DNA of 64,000 nucleotides from Rhizobiaceae bacterium (GTDB lineage: Bacteria > Pseudomonadota > Alphaproteobacteria > Rhizobiales > Rhizobiaceae). Below, in pieces: positions 53,670-63,216 of this stretch. Where the stretch lies: positions 47,329-111,328 of the forward strand of contig JANQMU010000126.1 in the NCBI GenBank assembly GCA_028279875.1, written 5' to 3'. Positions within the stretch are counted from its first letter, which is position 1. Each line of letters opens with the position of its first letter. The notes beneath the pieces were generated by a model. The model was given only the letters and a program-made list of their open reading frames with translations, was not told the DNA's origin and did not search any database. The translations under genes were made by a program, and so were the position numbers.

Positions 53670-54890
53670 ATGAGGCAATCCCGATTCCCCCGACTTGACA
53701 ATCGCGACGCACGGCGGCTGTTCCTCCACCGCCACGCCCTGGCGGAGCAGCCGACCGGTCCCTCGCGCGGCGCCGCGCTGCATGATCTGATCGAGCGCCT
53801 CGGCTTCGTTCAGGTCGACAGCATCAATACGGTGGAGCGGGCGCATCACATGATCCTGTTTGCCCGCCGGCAGAATTACCGGCCGAAAAACCTGAAACCG
53901 CTGCTCGAGCGGGACCGCAGCCTGTTTGAACACTGGACCCACGACGCCTCGATCATCCCGATGGGCTTCTTCCCGCATTGGCAGATGCGGTTCGAACGCA
54001 GCGCAGAGCGCCTTCGCCACCGCTGGCACAATTGGCACGGCGAGGGATTTGCCGACAAGTTCGACGAGGTTCTGGAGCGGGTGCGCGACCATGGAGCGGT
54101 CATGTCCAGCGAAGTCGGGGAGCAGGAACAGCGTTCCGGCGGCGGCTGGTGGGAGTGGCACCCGTCGAAAACCGCCCTGGAATTCCTGTGGCGCACCGGC
54201 GCGCTCAGCGTGTGCCGGCGGGACGGGTTTTTCAAGGTCTATGATCTGACGGAGCGCGTCGTGCCGGCCGAGCATCGCGATGTCAGGCCGGATGCGGACG
54301 AGACCGTGGACTGGGCCTGCAACGCGGCCCTCGACCGGCTTGGTTTCGCAACCTCGGGCGAAATCGCCGCCTTCTGGGAGACGGTGACGCCGGCCGAGGC
54401 CAAAAGCTGGTGCGCCGACGCCCTGAGGCGCGGGGAACTGATCGAAATCGAGGTGGAAAACGCCGACGGGTCGCGGCCGCGCCGCTGTTTTGCCCGGCCG
54501 GATGTCTTCGATGATGCCGAACGGGCGCCGGAACCGCCCGGCCGCATTCGCATCCTCAGCCCGTTCGACCCGGCCCTGCGCGACCGTAAACGCGCCGAGC
54601 GACTGTTCGATTTCAACTATCGGATCGAGGTTTTCGTGCCGGCCCACAAGCGGCAATATGGCTATTACGTCTTTCCGGTGCTGGAGGGCGACCGGCTGGT
54701 CGGCAGGGTCGACATGAAATGCGAGCGCGACAGCGGTATTTTGCGCGTCAAGGCCTACTGGCCGGAGGCGAAATCGGCACTCGGCAAGGGCCGCCGCGAA
54801 CGCCTTGAAACGGCGATCGACCGCCTCGCGCGATTTGCCGGCAGCGAGCGTGTGGTGTTTGAAGAGGATTGGGAGCGGACGCCGGCCTGA
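53670..54890 (+). CDS. YcaQ-type DNA crosslink-repair glycosylase (winged-helix, HTH_42 family)
   Basis: A 406-residue protein with the YcaQ/AlkX pattern: the QxD motif in FVQVDSINTVERAHHMILFAR early, EHWTHDASIIP, then helix-rich repeats and a C-terminal segment GRVDMKCERDSGILRVKAYW. YcaQ-type enzymes unhook interstrand crosslinks and release alkylated bases. The frame is open upstream for another 284 codons, but that stretch is the shadow of the opposite oxidoreductase gene and is not part of the protein; the ATG at 53670 begins the family-like sequence. Confidence 0.85.
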   Translation: MRQSRFPRLDNRDARRLFLHRHALAEQPTGPSRGAALHDLIERLGFVQVDSINTVERAHHMILFARRQNYRPKNLKPLLERDRSLFEHWTHDASIIPMGFFPHWQMRFERSAERLRHRWHNWHGEGFADKFDEVLERVRDHGAVMSSEVGEQEQRSGGGWWEWHPSKTALEFLWRTGALSVCRRDGFFKVYDLTERVVPAEHRDVRPDADETVDWACNAALDRLGFATSGEIAAFWETVTPAEAKSWCADALRRGELIEIEVENADGSRPRRCFARPDVFDDAERAPEPPGRIRILSPFDPALRDRKRAERLFDFNYRIEVFVPAHKRQYGYYVFPVLEGDRLVGRVDMKCERDSGILRVKAYWPEAKSALGKGRRERLETAIDRLARFAGSERVVFEEDWERTPA

Positions 54891-54903
54891 ACGTCACGCG
54901 GCC

Positions 54904-56673
<1,770 letters not shown>

Positions 56674-56751
56674 GCGACTGGAATTGTCCTGTCTGTCCTC
56701 TGCCAATCCGGTGTCCACCTGCGTTGCCGCGGGCAAAATAGCCCGTGCCAC

Positions 56752-56780
56752 TTGTCACGTCATCGCCCTTCATGTATAGG
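56752..56780 (+). promoter_or_regulatory. Sigma-70-like promoter of rpmE
   Basis: TTGTCA (56752-56757), exactly 17 bp, then TATAGG (56775-56780). It points to rpmE with a leader of about 110 nt. It also lies beside the divergent exporter start. Confidence 0.65.
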
Positions 56781-56897
56781 CTCGCCAACGAATTGGGAAG
56801 CCGTGACCCCTGTGGTGCGCGGCTTTGTTTGTCGGGTGGGTTGGTTTGCCGCAGGCACGACACGAAACCGACCCCGCTCTTTTTCAGGGACAAAGAC

Positions 56898-57119
56898 ATG
56901 AAAGCTGATATTCATCCCGAATACCACATGATCAAAGTGGTCATGACCGACGGCACGGAATATATGACCCGCTCCACCTGGGGCGCCGAAGGCGATACGA
57001 TGACGCTGGAAATCGACCCGAAGGCCCATCCGGCCTGGACCGGCGGCCAGCAGCATCTGGTCGACCGTGGCGGCCGCCTGTCGAAGTTCAAGAAGCGCTT
57101 CGAGGGACTTGGCCTGTGA
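56898..57119 (+). CDS. rpmE: 50S ribosomal protein L31 (bL31), cysteine-free form
   Basis: A 73-residue L31 beginning MKADIHPEYHMIKVVMTDG and containing DPKAHPAWTG and GGRLSKFKKRF. The CxxC zinc ligands of zinc-binding L31 are absent. This is the form usual in alphaproteobacteria. The ATG follows a CAGGGA ribosome binding site. A shared terminator separates it from the convergent RcdA-like gene. Confidence 0.96.
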   Translation: MKADIHPEYHMIKVVMTDGTEYMTRSTWGAEGDTMTLEIDPKAHPAWTGGQQHLVDRGGRLSKFKKRFEGLGL

Positions 57120-57185
57120 GCGACTGACGCTCCGTGATCCGGGGCATTCCCGTTGCCGGGTCTTGTCGGTAAACGGACATGCGAT

Positions 57186-57221
57186 AAAAAAAGCCGGGCC
57201 AACCAGCCCGGCAATTTTTTT
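57186..57221. terminator. Bidirectional intrinsic terminator between rpmE and the RcdA-like gene
   Basis: GCCGGGC (57193-57199), six-base loop CAACCA, GCCCGGC (57206-57212). A run of seven A precedes it and AATTTTTTT follows, so it can stop transcription from both sides. Confidence 0.93.
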
Positions 57222-57274
57222 GTTTCTGTTTGATGCCTTTGTTTTTATTCGGGGTTTTTATTCCGGTACCCGCG

Positions 57275-57799
57275 TCAGTTGCCACCGAAGGCGGTTTGCA
57301 GGAGCGACAGCTGGGCCTGCACTGAATTTTCATTGGTCGCGCTGGGTGTGGTGACGGTCTGATCCTTGCGGCTGTAAATTTCCCTGTCGAGCATGGAAAC
57401 CCGCGACTGGAGGCGCAACGAGCGCTCGACAAGATTCTGAAATTTCTCCGGCAGATCATCCCATCCCGGTGCGCTGCGGTCGCAGATGAAGCCGTCGAGA
57501 CGGACCTTCGACTTTTCGGCGATGACCTGCTCACGGGTCATTTCACCATTGTTGACGGCGCGCTGCAGCAGCAGCCAGGAGGCCATCTGCATGAGGCGGG
57601 TGGTCAGGCGCATGGATTCGGCGGCGTAAAGGACCGATGCCATGCGCGGCAGCAGCTTGGCCGCGCTGCGGCCTTCCTCATCCAGGTAGGACGCCGTTTC
57701 CTCCACAAGGCCCATGCCTTCCGCATAGAGCGACTTGAAGGATGCGGAGGATGTGATGCGATCCGCAAACCGAATGGTATTTTTGTGTGTGTCCGCCAT
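57275..57799 (-). CDS. rcdA: RcdA-like DUF1465 protein
   Basis: A 174-residue alpha-helical protein. The sequence from FADRITSSASFKSLYAEGMGLVEETASYLD to YAAESMRLTTRLMQMASWLLLQRAV and a disordered C-terminal tail fits the DUF1465 family, which includes Caulobacter RcdA. RcdA is an adaptor that presents CtrA and other substrates to ClpXP during the cell cycle. The family call is strong, the cell-cycle role is carried over from Caulobacter. It is convergent with rpmE and downstream of a candidate sRNA on the same strand. Confidence 0.85.
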   Translation of the reverse strand: MADTHKNTIRFADRITSSASFKSLYAEGMGLVEETASYLDEEGRSAAKLLPRMASVLYAAESMRLTTRLMQMASWLLLQRAVNNGEMTREQVIAEKSKVRLDGFICDRSAPGWDDLPEKFQNLVERSLRLQSRVSMLDREIYSRKDQTVTTPSATNENSVQAQLSLLQTAFGGN

Positions 57800-58005
57800 T
57801 CACCATACCCTGTATTTGTACCGTTGCTGTTGTGACAGCTATCGGGCCGGAAGAACACCCACACCCTGTTATCCGGCCGCAAGACACAGTGATAGGTCGG
57901 GCCGCTTTAGGCAAGGCAATTCTTAAGGAAAGGTTAATGCGGGCGGACGAATGCCGCATATCGCCCGCGCCCCGCCCGCTTATCCCCCGAAAATCAGCCG
58001 GCGGC

Positions 58006-58031
58006 AAAAAAAAGAGCCGCATGGCGGCTCT
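58006..58031 (-). terminator. Intrinsic terminator, minus strand
   Basis: Stem AGAGCCGC (58013-58020) and GCGGCTCT (58024-58031) with a three-base loop. On the minus strand it runs into seven to eight T. It ends the candidate sRNA, or read-through from the DUF1192 gene. Confidence 0.9.
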
Positions 58032-58125
58032 CAGAAGTTTAACAGGGAGGCATCAAACAGAATGACGATGGTCATTCGGTCCGAATCCAGCAAAACTGGA
58101 TATCAACAGTAAACACTCATAAAGC
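58006..58125 (-). ncRNA. Candidate trans-acting small RNA with anti-Shine-Dalgarno region
   Basis: Read on the minus strand, three stems follow each other: ATCCAG/CTGGAT (58085-58101, loop of five), GAATGAC/GTCATTC (58060-58077, loop of four), then a strong intrinsic terminator (58006-58031). Between stem 2 and the terminator lies a single-stranded TTTGATGCCTCCCTGTTAA with CCTCCC (58045-58050), complementary to ribosome binding sites. This is the architecture of rhizobial Hfq-dependent sRNAs such as the AbcR and alpha-r14 families. The 5' end is estimated; no confident promoter was picked. It sits in a 428-bp intergenic gap with no gene. Confidence 0.5.
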
Positions 58126-58227
58126 TTAACATGCGGTTAACGGCGGCAAATAAATTAGAGATTCATTGTTCATAATCATGCCGGTTCGCGATCGTCCGGC
58201 CGGGCGGTCGCAAGGGTCGGCGAAGGG

Positions 58228-58416
58228 CTACCGAAACAGCGATTCGGCGGCGTTCTTGCTGCTCTGTTTGGCTGTCATTTCCTCTTCCAGGCGCCCGATC
58301 TCCGCCGTCAGCAATTCGATGCGCTCTTTCAGCTCGTCCACCGACAGCAGCGATAAATCGCCGCCCACCTCATGTGCCACGGGTTTTTTCTCCGGTTCGT
58401 CCTCAAAAATGGACAT
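58228..58416 (-). CDS. DUF1192 small protein
   Basis: A 62-residue acidic/helical protein: MSIFEDEPEKKPVAHEVGGDLSLLSVDELKERI followed by a coiled coil ELLTAEIGRLEEEMTAKQSSK. This is the DUF1192 pattern common in alphaproteobacteria; function unknown. The ATG at 58416 has GGAGG five bases before it, better than an upstream GTG at 58434. It lies upstream of the candidate sRNA and the RcdA-like gene on the same strand. Confidence 0.88.
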   Translation of the reverse strand: MSIFEDEPEKKPVAHEVGGDLSLLSVDELKERIELLTAEIGRLEEEMTAKQSSKNAAESLFR

Positions 58417-58530
58417 CCAATCCTCCACGTGCATATGTGCGTTGCTGTTGGAATATTAAGGGATTTGCAGCGCAGATTCCAAGTTGGGTCGGTCGAATTC
58501 CGGCTTGGCGGCATTGAATGGGGAGCCAAG

Positions 58531-59511
58531 ATGAAAGCAATCGAGATCCGCGAACCCGGCGGTCCGGACGTCCTGCAACTGACCGAGCGGCCCGATCCTG
58601 TAGCCGGTCCGGGGGAGTTGCTGGTGGACGTCAAGGCGGCGGGGGTCAACCGGCCCGATTGCCTGCAGCGACAGGGCGGCTACGCGCCGCCGCCCGGCAC
58701 GTCGGACATTCCCGGGCTGGAAATCGCCGGCGAAGTGCAGGCCGTGGGCGAGGGCGTTTCGTCCTATGCGGTCGGTGACACGGTTTGCGGGCTGGTGCCC
58801 GGCGGTGGCTATGCGGCATTGTGTGTGGTCAACGAAGCCAATGCGCTGCCGGTTCCGGCCGGGTTCAGCTTCAGCGAGGCGGCGGCGGTGCCCGAGACCT
58901 ATTTCACGGTGTGGCACAATGTCTTTCAACGCGGCGGGCTGAAACCGGGCGAAGTGCTGCTGGTCCATGGCGGCTCGTCGGGCATCGGCACCACCGCGAT
59001 CCAACTGGCAAAGGCCTTCGGGGCGACCGTCATCACAACGGCCGGATCGGCGGAGAAATGCGAGGCCTGCACCGGGCTGGGTGCCGACACGGCGATCAAC
59101 TATCGCGAGGAGGATTTTGTCGACATCGTCAAGGATGTCACCGACGGCAAGGGGGCTGACGTCATTCTCGACATGGTCGGCGGCGACTATATTTCGCGCA
59201 ATTACCAGGCGGCGGCCGTGGAGGGCCGGGTCGTGCAGATCGCGTTTCTGCGAGGCCCCGTCGCCGAGGCGGATTTCTCGAAGCTGATGCTCAAGCGGCT
59301 CGTCCATACCGGATCGACCCTGCGGCCCCGGTCGGTGGCGTTCAAGGCGGCGATTGCCGATGAACTGAGACAGCAGGTCTGGCCGCTGTTCGAAAAACGC
59401 GCCATCGCACCGGTGATGGACACGCTGTTCCCGCTGGAACGCGCCGCCGCCGCCCATCGGCGCATGGAAGAAAGCCAGCATATCGGCAAGATCATGCTGG
59501 ATCTGGAATGA
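58531..59511 (+). CDS. NAD(P)H:quinone oxidoreductase (zinc-free MDR, PIG3/Qor-like)
   Basis: A 326-residue medium-chain reductase. MKAIEIREPGGPDVLQL opens as in Qor/PIG3; NRPDCLQRQGGYAPPPG and PGLEIAGEV follow, and the cofactor fold has VHGGSSGIGTTAIQLAKAFGATV. Zinc-binding cysteines are missing, as in quinone oxidoreductases. It reduces quinones with NADPH. GGGGAG before the ATG. A 51-codon membrane-protein gene follows 25 bp after the stop. Confidence 0.92.
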   Translation: MKAIEIREPGGPDVLQLTERPDPVAGPGELLVDVKAAGVNRPDCLQRQGGYAPPPGTSDIPGLEIAGEVQAVGEGVSSYAVGDTVCGLVPGGGYAALCVVNEANALPVPAGFSFSEAAAVPETYFTVWHNVFQRGGLKPGEVLLVHGGSSGIGTTAIQLAKAFGATVITTAGSAEKCEACTGLGADTAINYREEDFVDIVKDVTDGKGADVILDMVGGDYISRNYQAAAVEGRVVQIAFLRGPVAEADFSKLMLKRLVHTGSTLRPRSVAFKAAIADELRQQVWPLFEKRAIAPVMDTLFPLERAAAAHRRMEESQHIGKIMLDLE

Positions 59512-59536
59512 GCGCGCCGGCCGGGTGTCTTCGCCG

Positions 59537-59692
59537 ATGAGCAAAGTCATCGCCCTTGTCCTGGTGCTGGCCATGGTGGCCCACATCATCAAGCCCATCG
59601 GCCTGCCGGGCCTCAAGAAACGCGGCGATTTCTGGAAGATCGCCGTCTTTGCCTTCATCGTGACCATGCTGGCTGTCGTGGTTCAGATGTGA
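59537..59692 (+). CDS. Small two-helix membrane protein
   Basis: A 51-residue frame, MSKVIALVLVLAMVAHIIKPIG followed by a charged LKKRGDFWKI loop and a second hydrophobic stretch AVFAFIVTMLAVVV. Two membrane helices with a positive loop look like a real small protein, and it follows the quinone oxidoreductase gene by 25 bp. Its last ten bases overlap the 3' end of the convergent SGNH gene. No strong ribosome binding site is seen. Function unknown. Confidence 0.6.
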   Translation: MSKVIALVLVLAMVAHIIKPIGLPGLKKRGDFWKIAVFAFIVTMLAVVVQM

Positions 59693-60426
59693 GGCTGCTC
59701 CGCTTCCGTCCGCTCGAGGATCGTCTGCGCCAGCAGGCTGGCCCAGTAGTGGTAGCCGGCGGCACTGGCGTGGAAGCCGTCGACGGAGAACCCGGCCGGA
59801 TCGGTCGCTTCAAGAGCCGGAGCGACGATGGCGTGACGCTCGCGGCACAATTGCCGGCCGCGCCGGTTGATGATTTCGGCCCGCATCTGCAGGATCCGCC
59901 CGAGCAGCGGCGGCAAGCCGGGAACCGTCGTCATGTCGAGCATCGGTGTCCAGATGACCGGTATGTCCGGCCATTTGGCGTGGAGCGCGTAAAGCAGGCC
60001 GCCGAATCCCTTTTTGAAGCGACGGGCGGTCAGATAGTTCTTCGTGTCATTGGTGCCGACACACAGGATGATGTGGGTGTAGGCGGCCGGTTCCAGATTG
60101 GGCACCACATGATCGCGTACCTCCTCGCTGATGGCCGAGTTGGCGTCGGCAATGCGCCACGAGACGGGCTCGCCGGTTTCCCGGTGGAGGATATGCGCCA
60201 GTTGCGGGGCGAGCGACCCGCCGACCTCGTCCGCGCCGACACCGGCGGCCGAGGAATCGCCGAGGACAAGGATGCTGTAGGCGGGGTGGCCGGATTTGCC
60301 GACATGTCCTAACCGGCTGCCCGGCGGCGGAAGCTGTCGCGGCGTGTTTGCCCGCAGCCTGAGACCGAGAGTGATGGCGACCGGCAGCAGCAGCCAGCTG
60401 ACGATGCCGTTCAGTCGATGGTCCAT
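59683..60426 (-). CDS. SGNH/GDSL hydrolase, membrane-anchored
   Basis: About 247 residues with an N-terminal hydrophobic segment (IVSWLLLPVAITLGL) and a SGNH fold: block I ILVLGDSSAAGVG (Ser), block III CVGTNDTKN (Asn), block V SVDGFHASAAGY (Asp-x-x-His). Likely an esterase or acyl hydrolase acting in the envelope. ATG at 60426 chosen over a GTG at 60438. Stands before the aldolase gene on the same strand. Confidence 0.85.
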   Translation of the reverse strand: MDHRLNGIVSWLLLPVAITLGLRLRANTPRQLPPPGSRLGHVGKSGHPAYSILVLGDSSAAGVGADEVGGSLAPQLAHILHRETGEPVSWRIADANSAISEEVRDHVVPNLEPAAYTHIILCVGTNDTKNYLTARRFKKGFGGLLYALHAKWPDIPVIWTPMLDMTTVPGLPPLLGRILQMRAEIINRRGRQLCRERHAIVAPALEATDPAGFSVDGFHASAAGYHYWASLLAQTILERTEAEQPHI

Positions 60427-60510
60427 CGCAAAGCACACCCAACGCCGTTTTGACGGGTGCTGTTGTCAGCCGCCGGACTGACCGTGTCAAGACGGTCCGC
60501 GGCGCGGGCG

Positions 60511-61536
60511 TCAGGCTGCCTGTTCCAGATCGGCGCTCCAATTGCCGGCGGATGCCAGGGCATTCATTTTCGCCCGGTGGGTGAAGGCGCGCTGGCCGGC
60601 AGCGATGTTTTCCGGCTTGCCGCCCCAGGCCTTGAGGCAGGCCGCCTGCAGGGCGCGTCCATAGGAGAAGGTCAGGTTCCAGGGCATATCGAAGCCGGCA
60701 TTCATGGCCGACAGATGGGCAGTCGCCTCCTCATCGCTCTGGCCGCCGGAGAGGAATGCGATGCCGGGAATGGTGGCCGGCACGGTCGCCTTCAGGCAAC
60801 GCACCGTCTTTTCCGCCACGTCTTCCACAGAAGCCTGGCGGGCATTCTTGCCGTCGATCACCATATTGGGCTTGAGCACGGTTCCCTCCAGATTGACGCG
60901 GGCGTCATAGAGCTCGGCGAACACCGTGCGCAGCACATGCTCGGTCACCTCGTAGCAGCGATCGATGGAATGGTCGCCCGGCTCGCCGTCCATCAGCACT
61001 TCCGGTTCGACGATGGGCACGATACCGGCCTCCTGGCACAGTGCCGCGTAGCGCGCCAGGGCGTGGGCGTTGGCCTGGATGGCGCCGCGTGACGGCAACG
61101 TGCCGGAGATGGCGATGACGCCGCGCCATTTGGCGAAACGCGCGCCGAGCGCGTGATATTCGGCAAGCCGCTCGCGCAGGCCGTCCAGACCCTCGGTGAC
61201 ATTTTCGCCGGGGCGGGCAGCGAGCGGCTTGGCGCCGCCATCGACCTTGATCCCCGGCACGGCGCCGGTCGCTTTGATGAGGTCGGCCAGCGGTGTGCCG
61301 TCAGCTGCCTTCTGACGCAGGGTCTCGTCGAACAAGATGACGCCTGAAATGTAGTTTTCCATTGCCTGGGTGGCCCGAAACAGCATCTCGCGGTAATCGC
61401 GCCGCGTCTCCTCGGTGGAGGCGACCCCGATACTGTCCAGGCGTTTCTGGATGGTGCCGGTGGATTCGTCGGCGGCCAGGATGCCCTTTCCCTTCGGTGC
61501 GATGGCTGCGGCAATGTCTTCCAGACGTTCACTCAT
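60511..61536 (-). CDS. fda: Fructose-bisphosphate aldolase, class I
   Basis: A 341-residue class I aldolase related to the eukaryotic type. GILAADESTGTI at the start, IVPIVEPEVLMDG in the middle, the Schiff-base Lys in TVLKPNMVIDG, and FLSGGQSDEEAT near the end. Catalyses fructose-1,6-bisphosphate cleavage/formation through an imine, without metal. AAAGGAG precedes the ATG at 61536. Together with pgk nearby it forms a lower-glycolysis/gluconeogenesis group. Confidence 0.95.
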   Translation of the reverse strand: MSERLEDIAAAIAPKGKGILAADESTGTIQKRLDSIGVASTEETRRDYREMLFRATQAMENYISGVILFDETLRQKAADGTPLADLIKATGAVPGIKVDGGAKPLAARPGENVTEGLDGLRERLAEYHALGARFAKWRGVIAISGTLPSRGAIQANAHALARYAALCQEAGIVPIVEPEVLMDGEPGDHSIDRCYEVTEHVLRTVFAELYDARVNLEGTVLKPNMVIDGKNARQASVEDVAEKTVRCLKATVPATIPGIAFLSGGQSDEEATAHLSAMNAGFDMPWNLTFSYGRALQAACLKAWGGKPENIAAGQRAFTHRAKMNALASAGNWSADLEQAA

Positions 61537-61715
61537 GGCATGGCGCTCCTTTCCGTGCAGGGGCGGCAGCCGGCAATTCTGCCCTCGGGCAACCGGCATC
61601 GCCGCGTCTGCATAGCCGATAACAGAACTCCCGGCCCGGGAAAATGGCATCATGGGGATTGAAACGATTGAATGTTGTTCAATCGTTTGAAATCCTCAGG
61701 GTTCCGCCCTTCGCG

Positions 61716-62543
61716 CTAATCGGCCGTTTGCCGGAAGAAGGTCTTGTAGATGAAGCCTTTCTGCCCCTGATAGACGGCCGCGCACCAGTGGCGGCAATTG
61801 TCCTGTGCCATGATCTCGGCTTTGGCAGGCACGATGGCGAGCACCTCGGCGTCATTGTCGGGTCCGGCGCGCAGATTGACATATTCGGCAATTTGTCTTT
61901 TGCGCAGCCCCGGATCGACCGGCGCTTTCTCCCTGATCGCCTCGACCGGAGCCTTCTCCTGGATGGATTCGGCCGGAACCTTGAAGTGCTCGGCGCCCTC
62001 GGCCGTCAGTTTTTGTTCCAGTTCGATGATCTGTGCTTCGGTTTCGGCGATGTCCACCGGCTCGGGCTGCGGGACGATGGACCCGGTTCTTTCGCCATCG
62101 ACCTTTGCTGTTTTGCGCAAATGGTTGACCAGCGGCGCGGTTGTGACGGGCGGCGATTGTTGCGCGAGGGCTCCAAAGCGATCGGACCCCGCCGGAAGAG
62201 CCGCGGCCGCCGTGACGACGGGTGGGTTGGCTAGGGGTTTGACCGCGGCGGTCTTGACGGCAATCACGGTCTTTTGGTTGGTCGATGCCGCTTCGGCGGT
62301 CTCCTTCGCGACGGCCGGCACGACGGGTCGCCTTTCGGCGGCCGCTTCCTTGGGGGTTCGCAGATCGAGGCGATACATCGTTGCCCCGAGAGCCGCGCCG
62401 GCAGCGACGCTGATGATGGCGACAAAGGTCAGAGTGACAAAACGCTTGGGGTTCGGGGACGGCGACGCCGCTCTCGTTCGATGGACCCTGCGGCGGGCGG
62501 TCGCGGCCTTCTGGTGAATTCTCGTATTTGACGGTTTACGCAT
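61716..62543 (-). CDS. Membrane-anchored SH3-domain protein
   Basis: A 275-residue protein. A basic N terminus (RRRVHRTRAASPSPNPKRF) leads into one membrane helix (FVTLTFVAIISVAAGAALGA), then a long Ala/Pro/Val linker and a C-terminal bacterial SH3 domain: EYVNLRAGPDNDAEVLAIVPAKAEIM ... WCAAVYQGQKGFIYKTFF. SH3 domains of this kind bind cell-wall peptides or partners. No catalytic domain. Transcribed in the direction of the aldolase, 180 bp upstream. Confidence 0.8.
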   Translation of the reverse strand: MRKPSNTRIHQKAATARRRVHRTRAASPSPNPKRFVTLTFVAIISVAAGAALGATMYRLDLRTPKEAAAERRPVVPAVAKETAEAASTNQKTVIAVKTAAVKPLANPPVVTAAAALPAGSDRFGALAQQSPPVTTAPLVNHLRKTAKVDGERTGSIVPQPEPVDIAETEAQIIELEQKLTAEGAEHFKVPAESIQEKAPVEAIREKAPVDPGLRKRQIAEYVNLRAGPDNDAEVLAIVPAKAEIMAQDNCRHWCAAVYQGQKGFIYKTFFRQTAD

Positions 62544-62917
62544 ACTAGCACTCCCGGTTACTGGTCGGACATGTGCCGGCTGTCCCCGCCGCCGGCGTGT
62601 CTATCCGTTTACGATTGCAACAACACATGCGATTTCTGTCGAAATTCGGAGCGCGGACCGTCCGCGAGGTCACTTTCGATTTCCGCTGAAAACCGGTCGT
62701 GATGCCCCTTTATGCAGCATGTTGAGATCACCGGCACCGGCACCACGCCAGTTTGCATGGGGACCCAATGTCTTGGGCGTGTCTGTTTGCGCAAGCGATG
62801 AATTCGACGGGTTTGCCCTTGCCACCGGCGGCTGCCCGGTCAATTGTCATGTCGAGCCTGTCATCCGAGGGCGATTGACGGTTCGATGCAGTTGCGAACA
62901 AGGGAAGAAGAGACCAT
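62544..62917. other. Intergenic stretch, no gene seen
   Basis: Some 370 bp between the divergent SH3-protein and DUF1330 genes. No frame has a recognised motif. It must hold the two promoters, but no clear paired boxes or palindromes stood out by eye. Confidence 0.4.
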
Positions 62918-63208
62918 ATGGCCGCTTACATCATCGTCGATACCAGGATCAACGATCCGGAAGCCTATGAAGAATACAAGGCGCTGGCCCGGCCGCTGGT
63001 GGAAAGACATGGCGGGATCTATCGCGCCAGGGGCGGCGATTTGGATGTGGTGCAAAACGAGCTGTGGTCACCGACCCGCATCGTCCTGCTGGAGTTTCCG
63101 GATATGGAAAGCGCCCGCAATTTTCTGGACAGCGACGATTACGCGCCGGTCAAAGCCATGCGCTACGCCCATGCGGATTGCACGACAGTGATCGTCGACG
63201 GAATTTAG
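62918..63208 (+). CDS. DUF1330 protein
   Basis: A 96-residue ferredoxin-like-fold protein: MAAYIIVDTRINDPEAYEEYKALARPLV, then HGGIYRARGGDLDVV, RIVLLEFPDMESARNFLDSDDY, the usual DUF1330 pattern (dimeric alpha/beta barrel). Function not known. GAAGAAGAG precedes the ATG. It converges on pgk with eight bases between stops. Confidence 0.92.
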   Translation: MAAYIIVDTRINDPEAYEEYKALARPLVERHGGIYRARGGDLDVVQNELWSPTRIVLLEFPDMESARNFLDSDDYAPVKAMRYAHADCTTVIVDGI

Positions 63209-63216
63209 GCATAAAG

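Noticed and set aside
58062..58112. A 16-codon plus-strand frame (MTMVIRSESSKTGYQQ) with an apparent AGGGAGG ribosome binding site
   Set aside because: The AGGGAGG is the complement of the CCTCCC loop in the candidate minus-strand sRNA, and the codons fall on its hairpin arms; a structural RNA explains the sequence better.
61706..61725. Partial match (CGCCCTTCGC) to the 23-bp repeat at 25.5 and 31.4 kb
   Set aside because: Only about ten bases match and the extension fails; chance in GC-rich DNA is a sufficient explanation.
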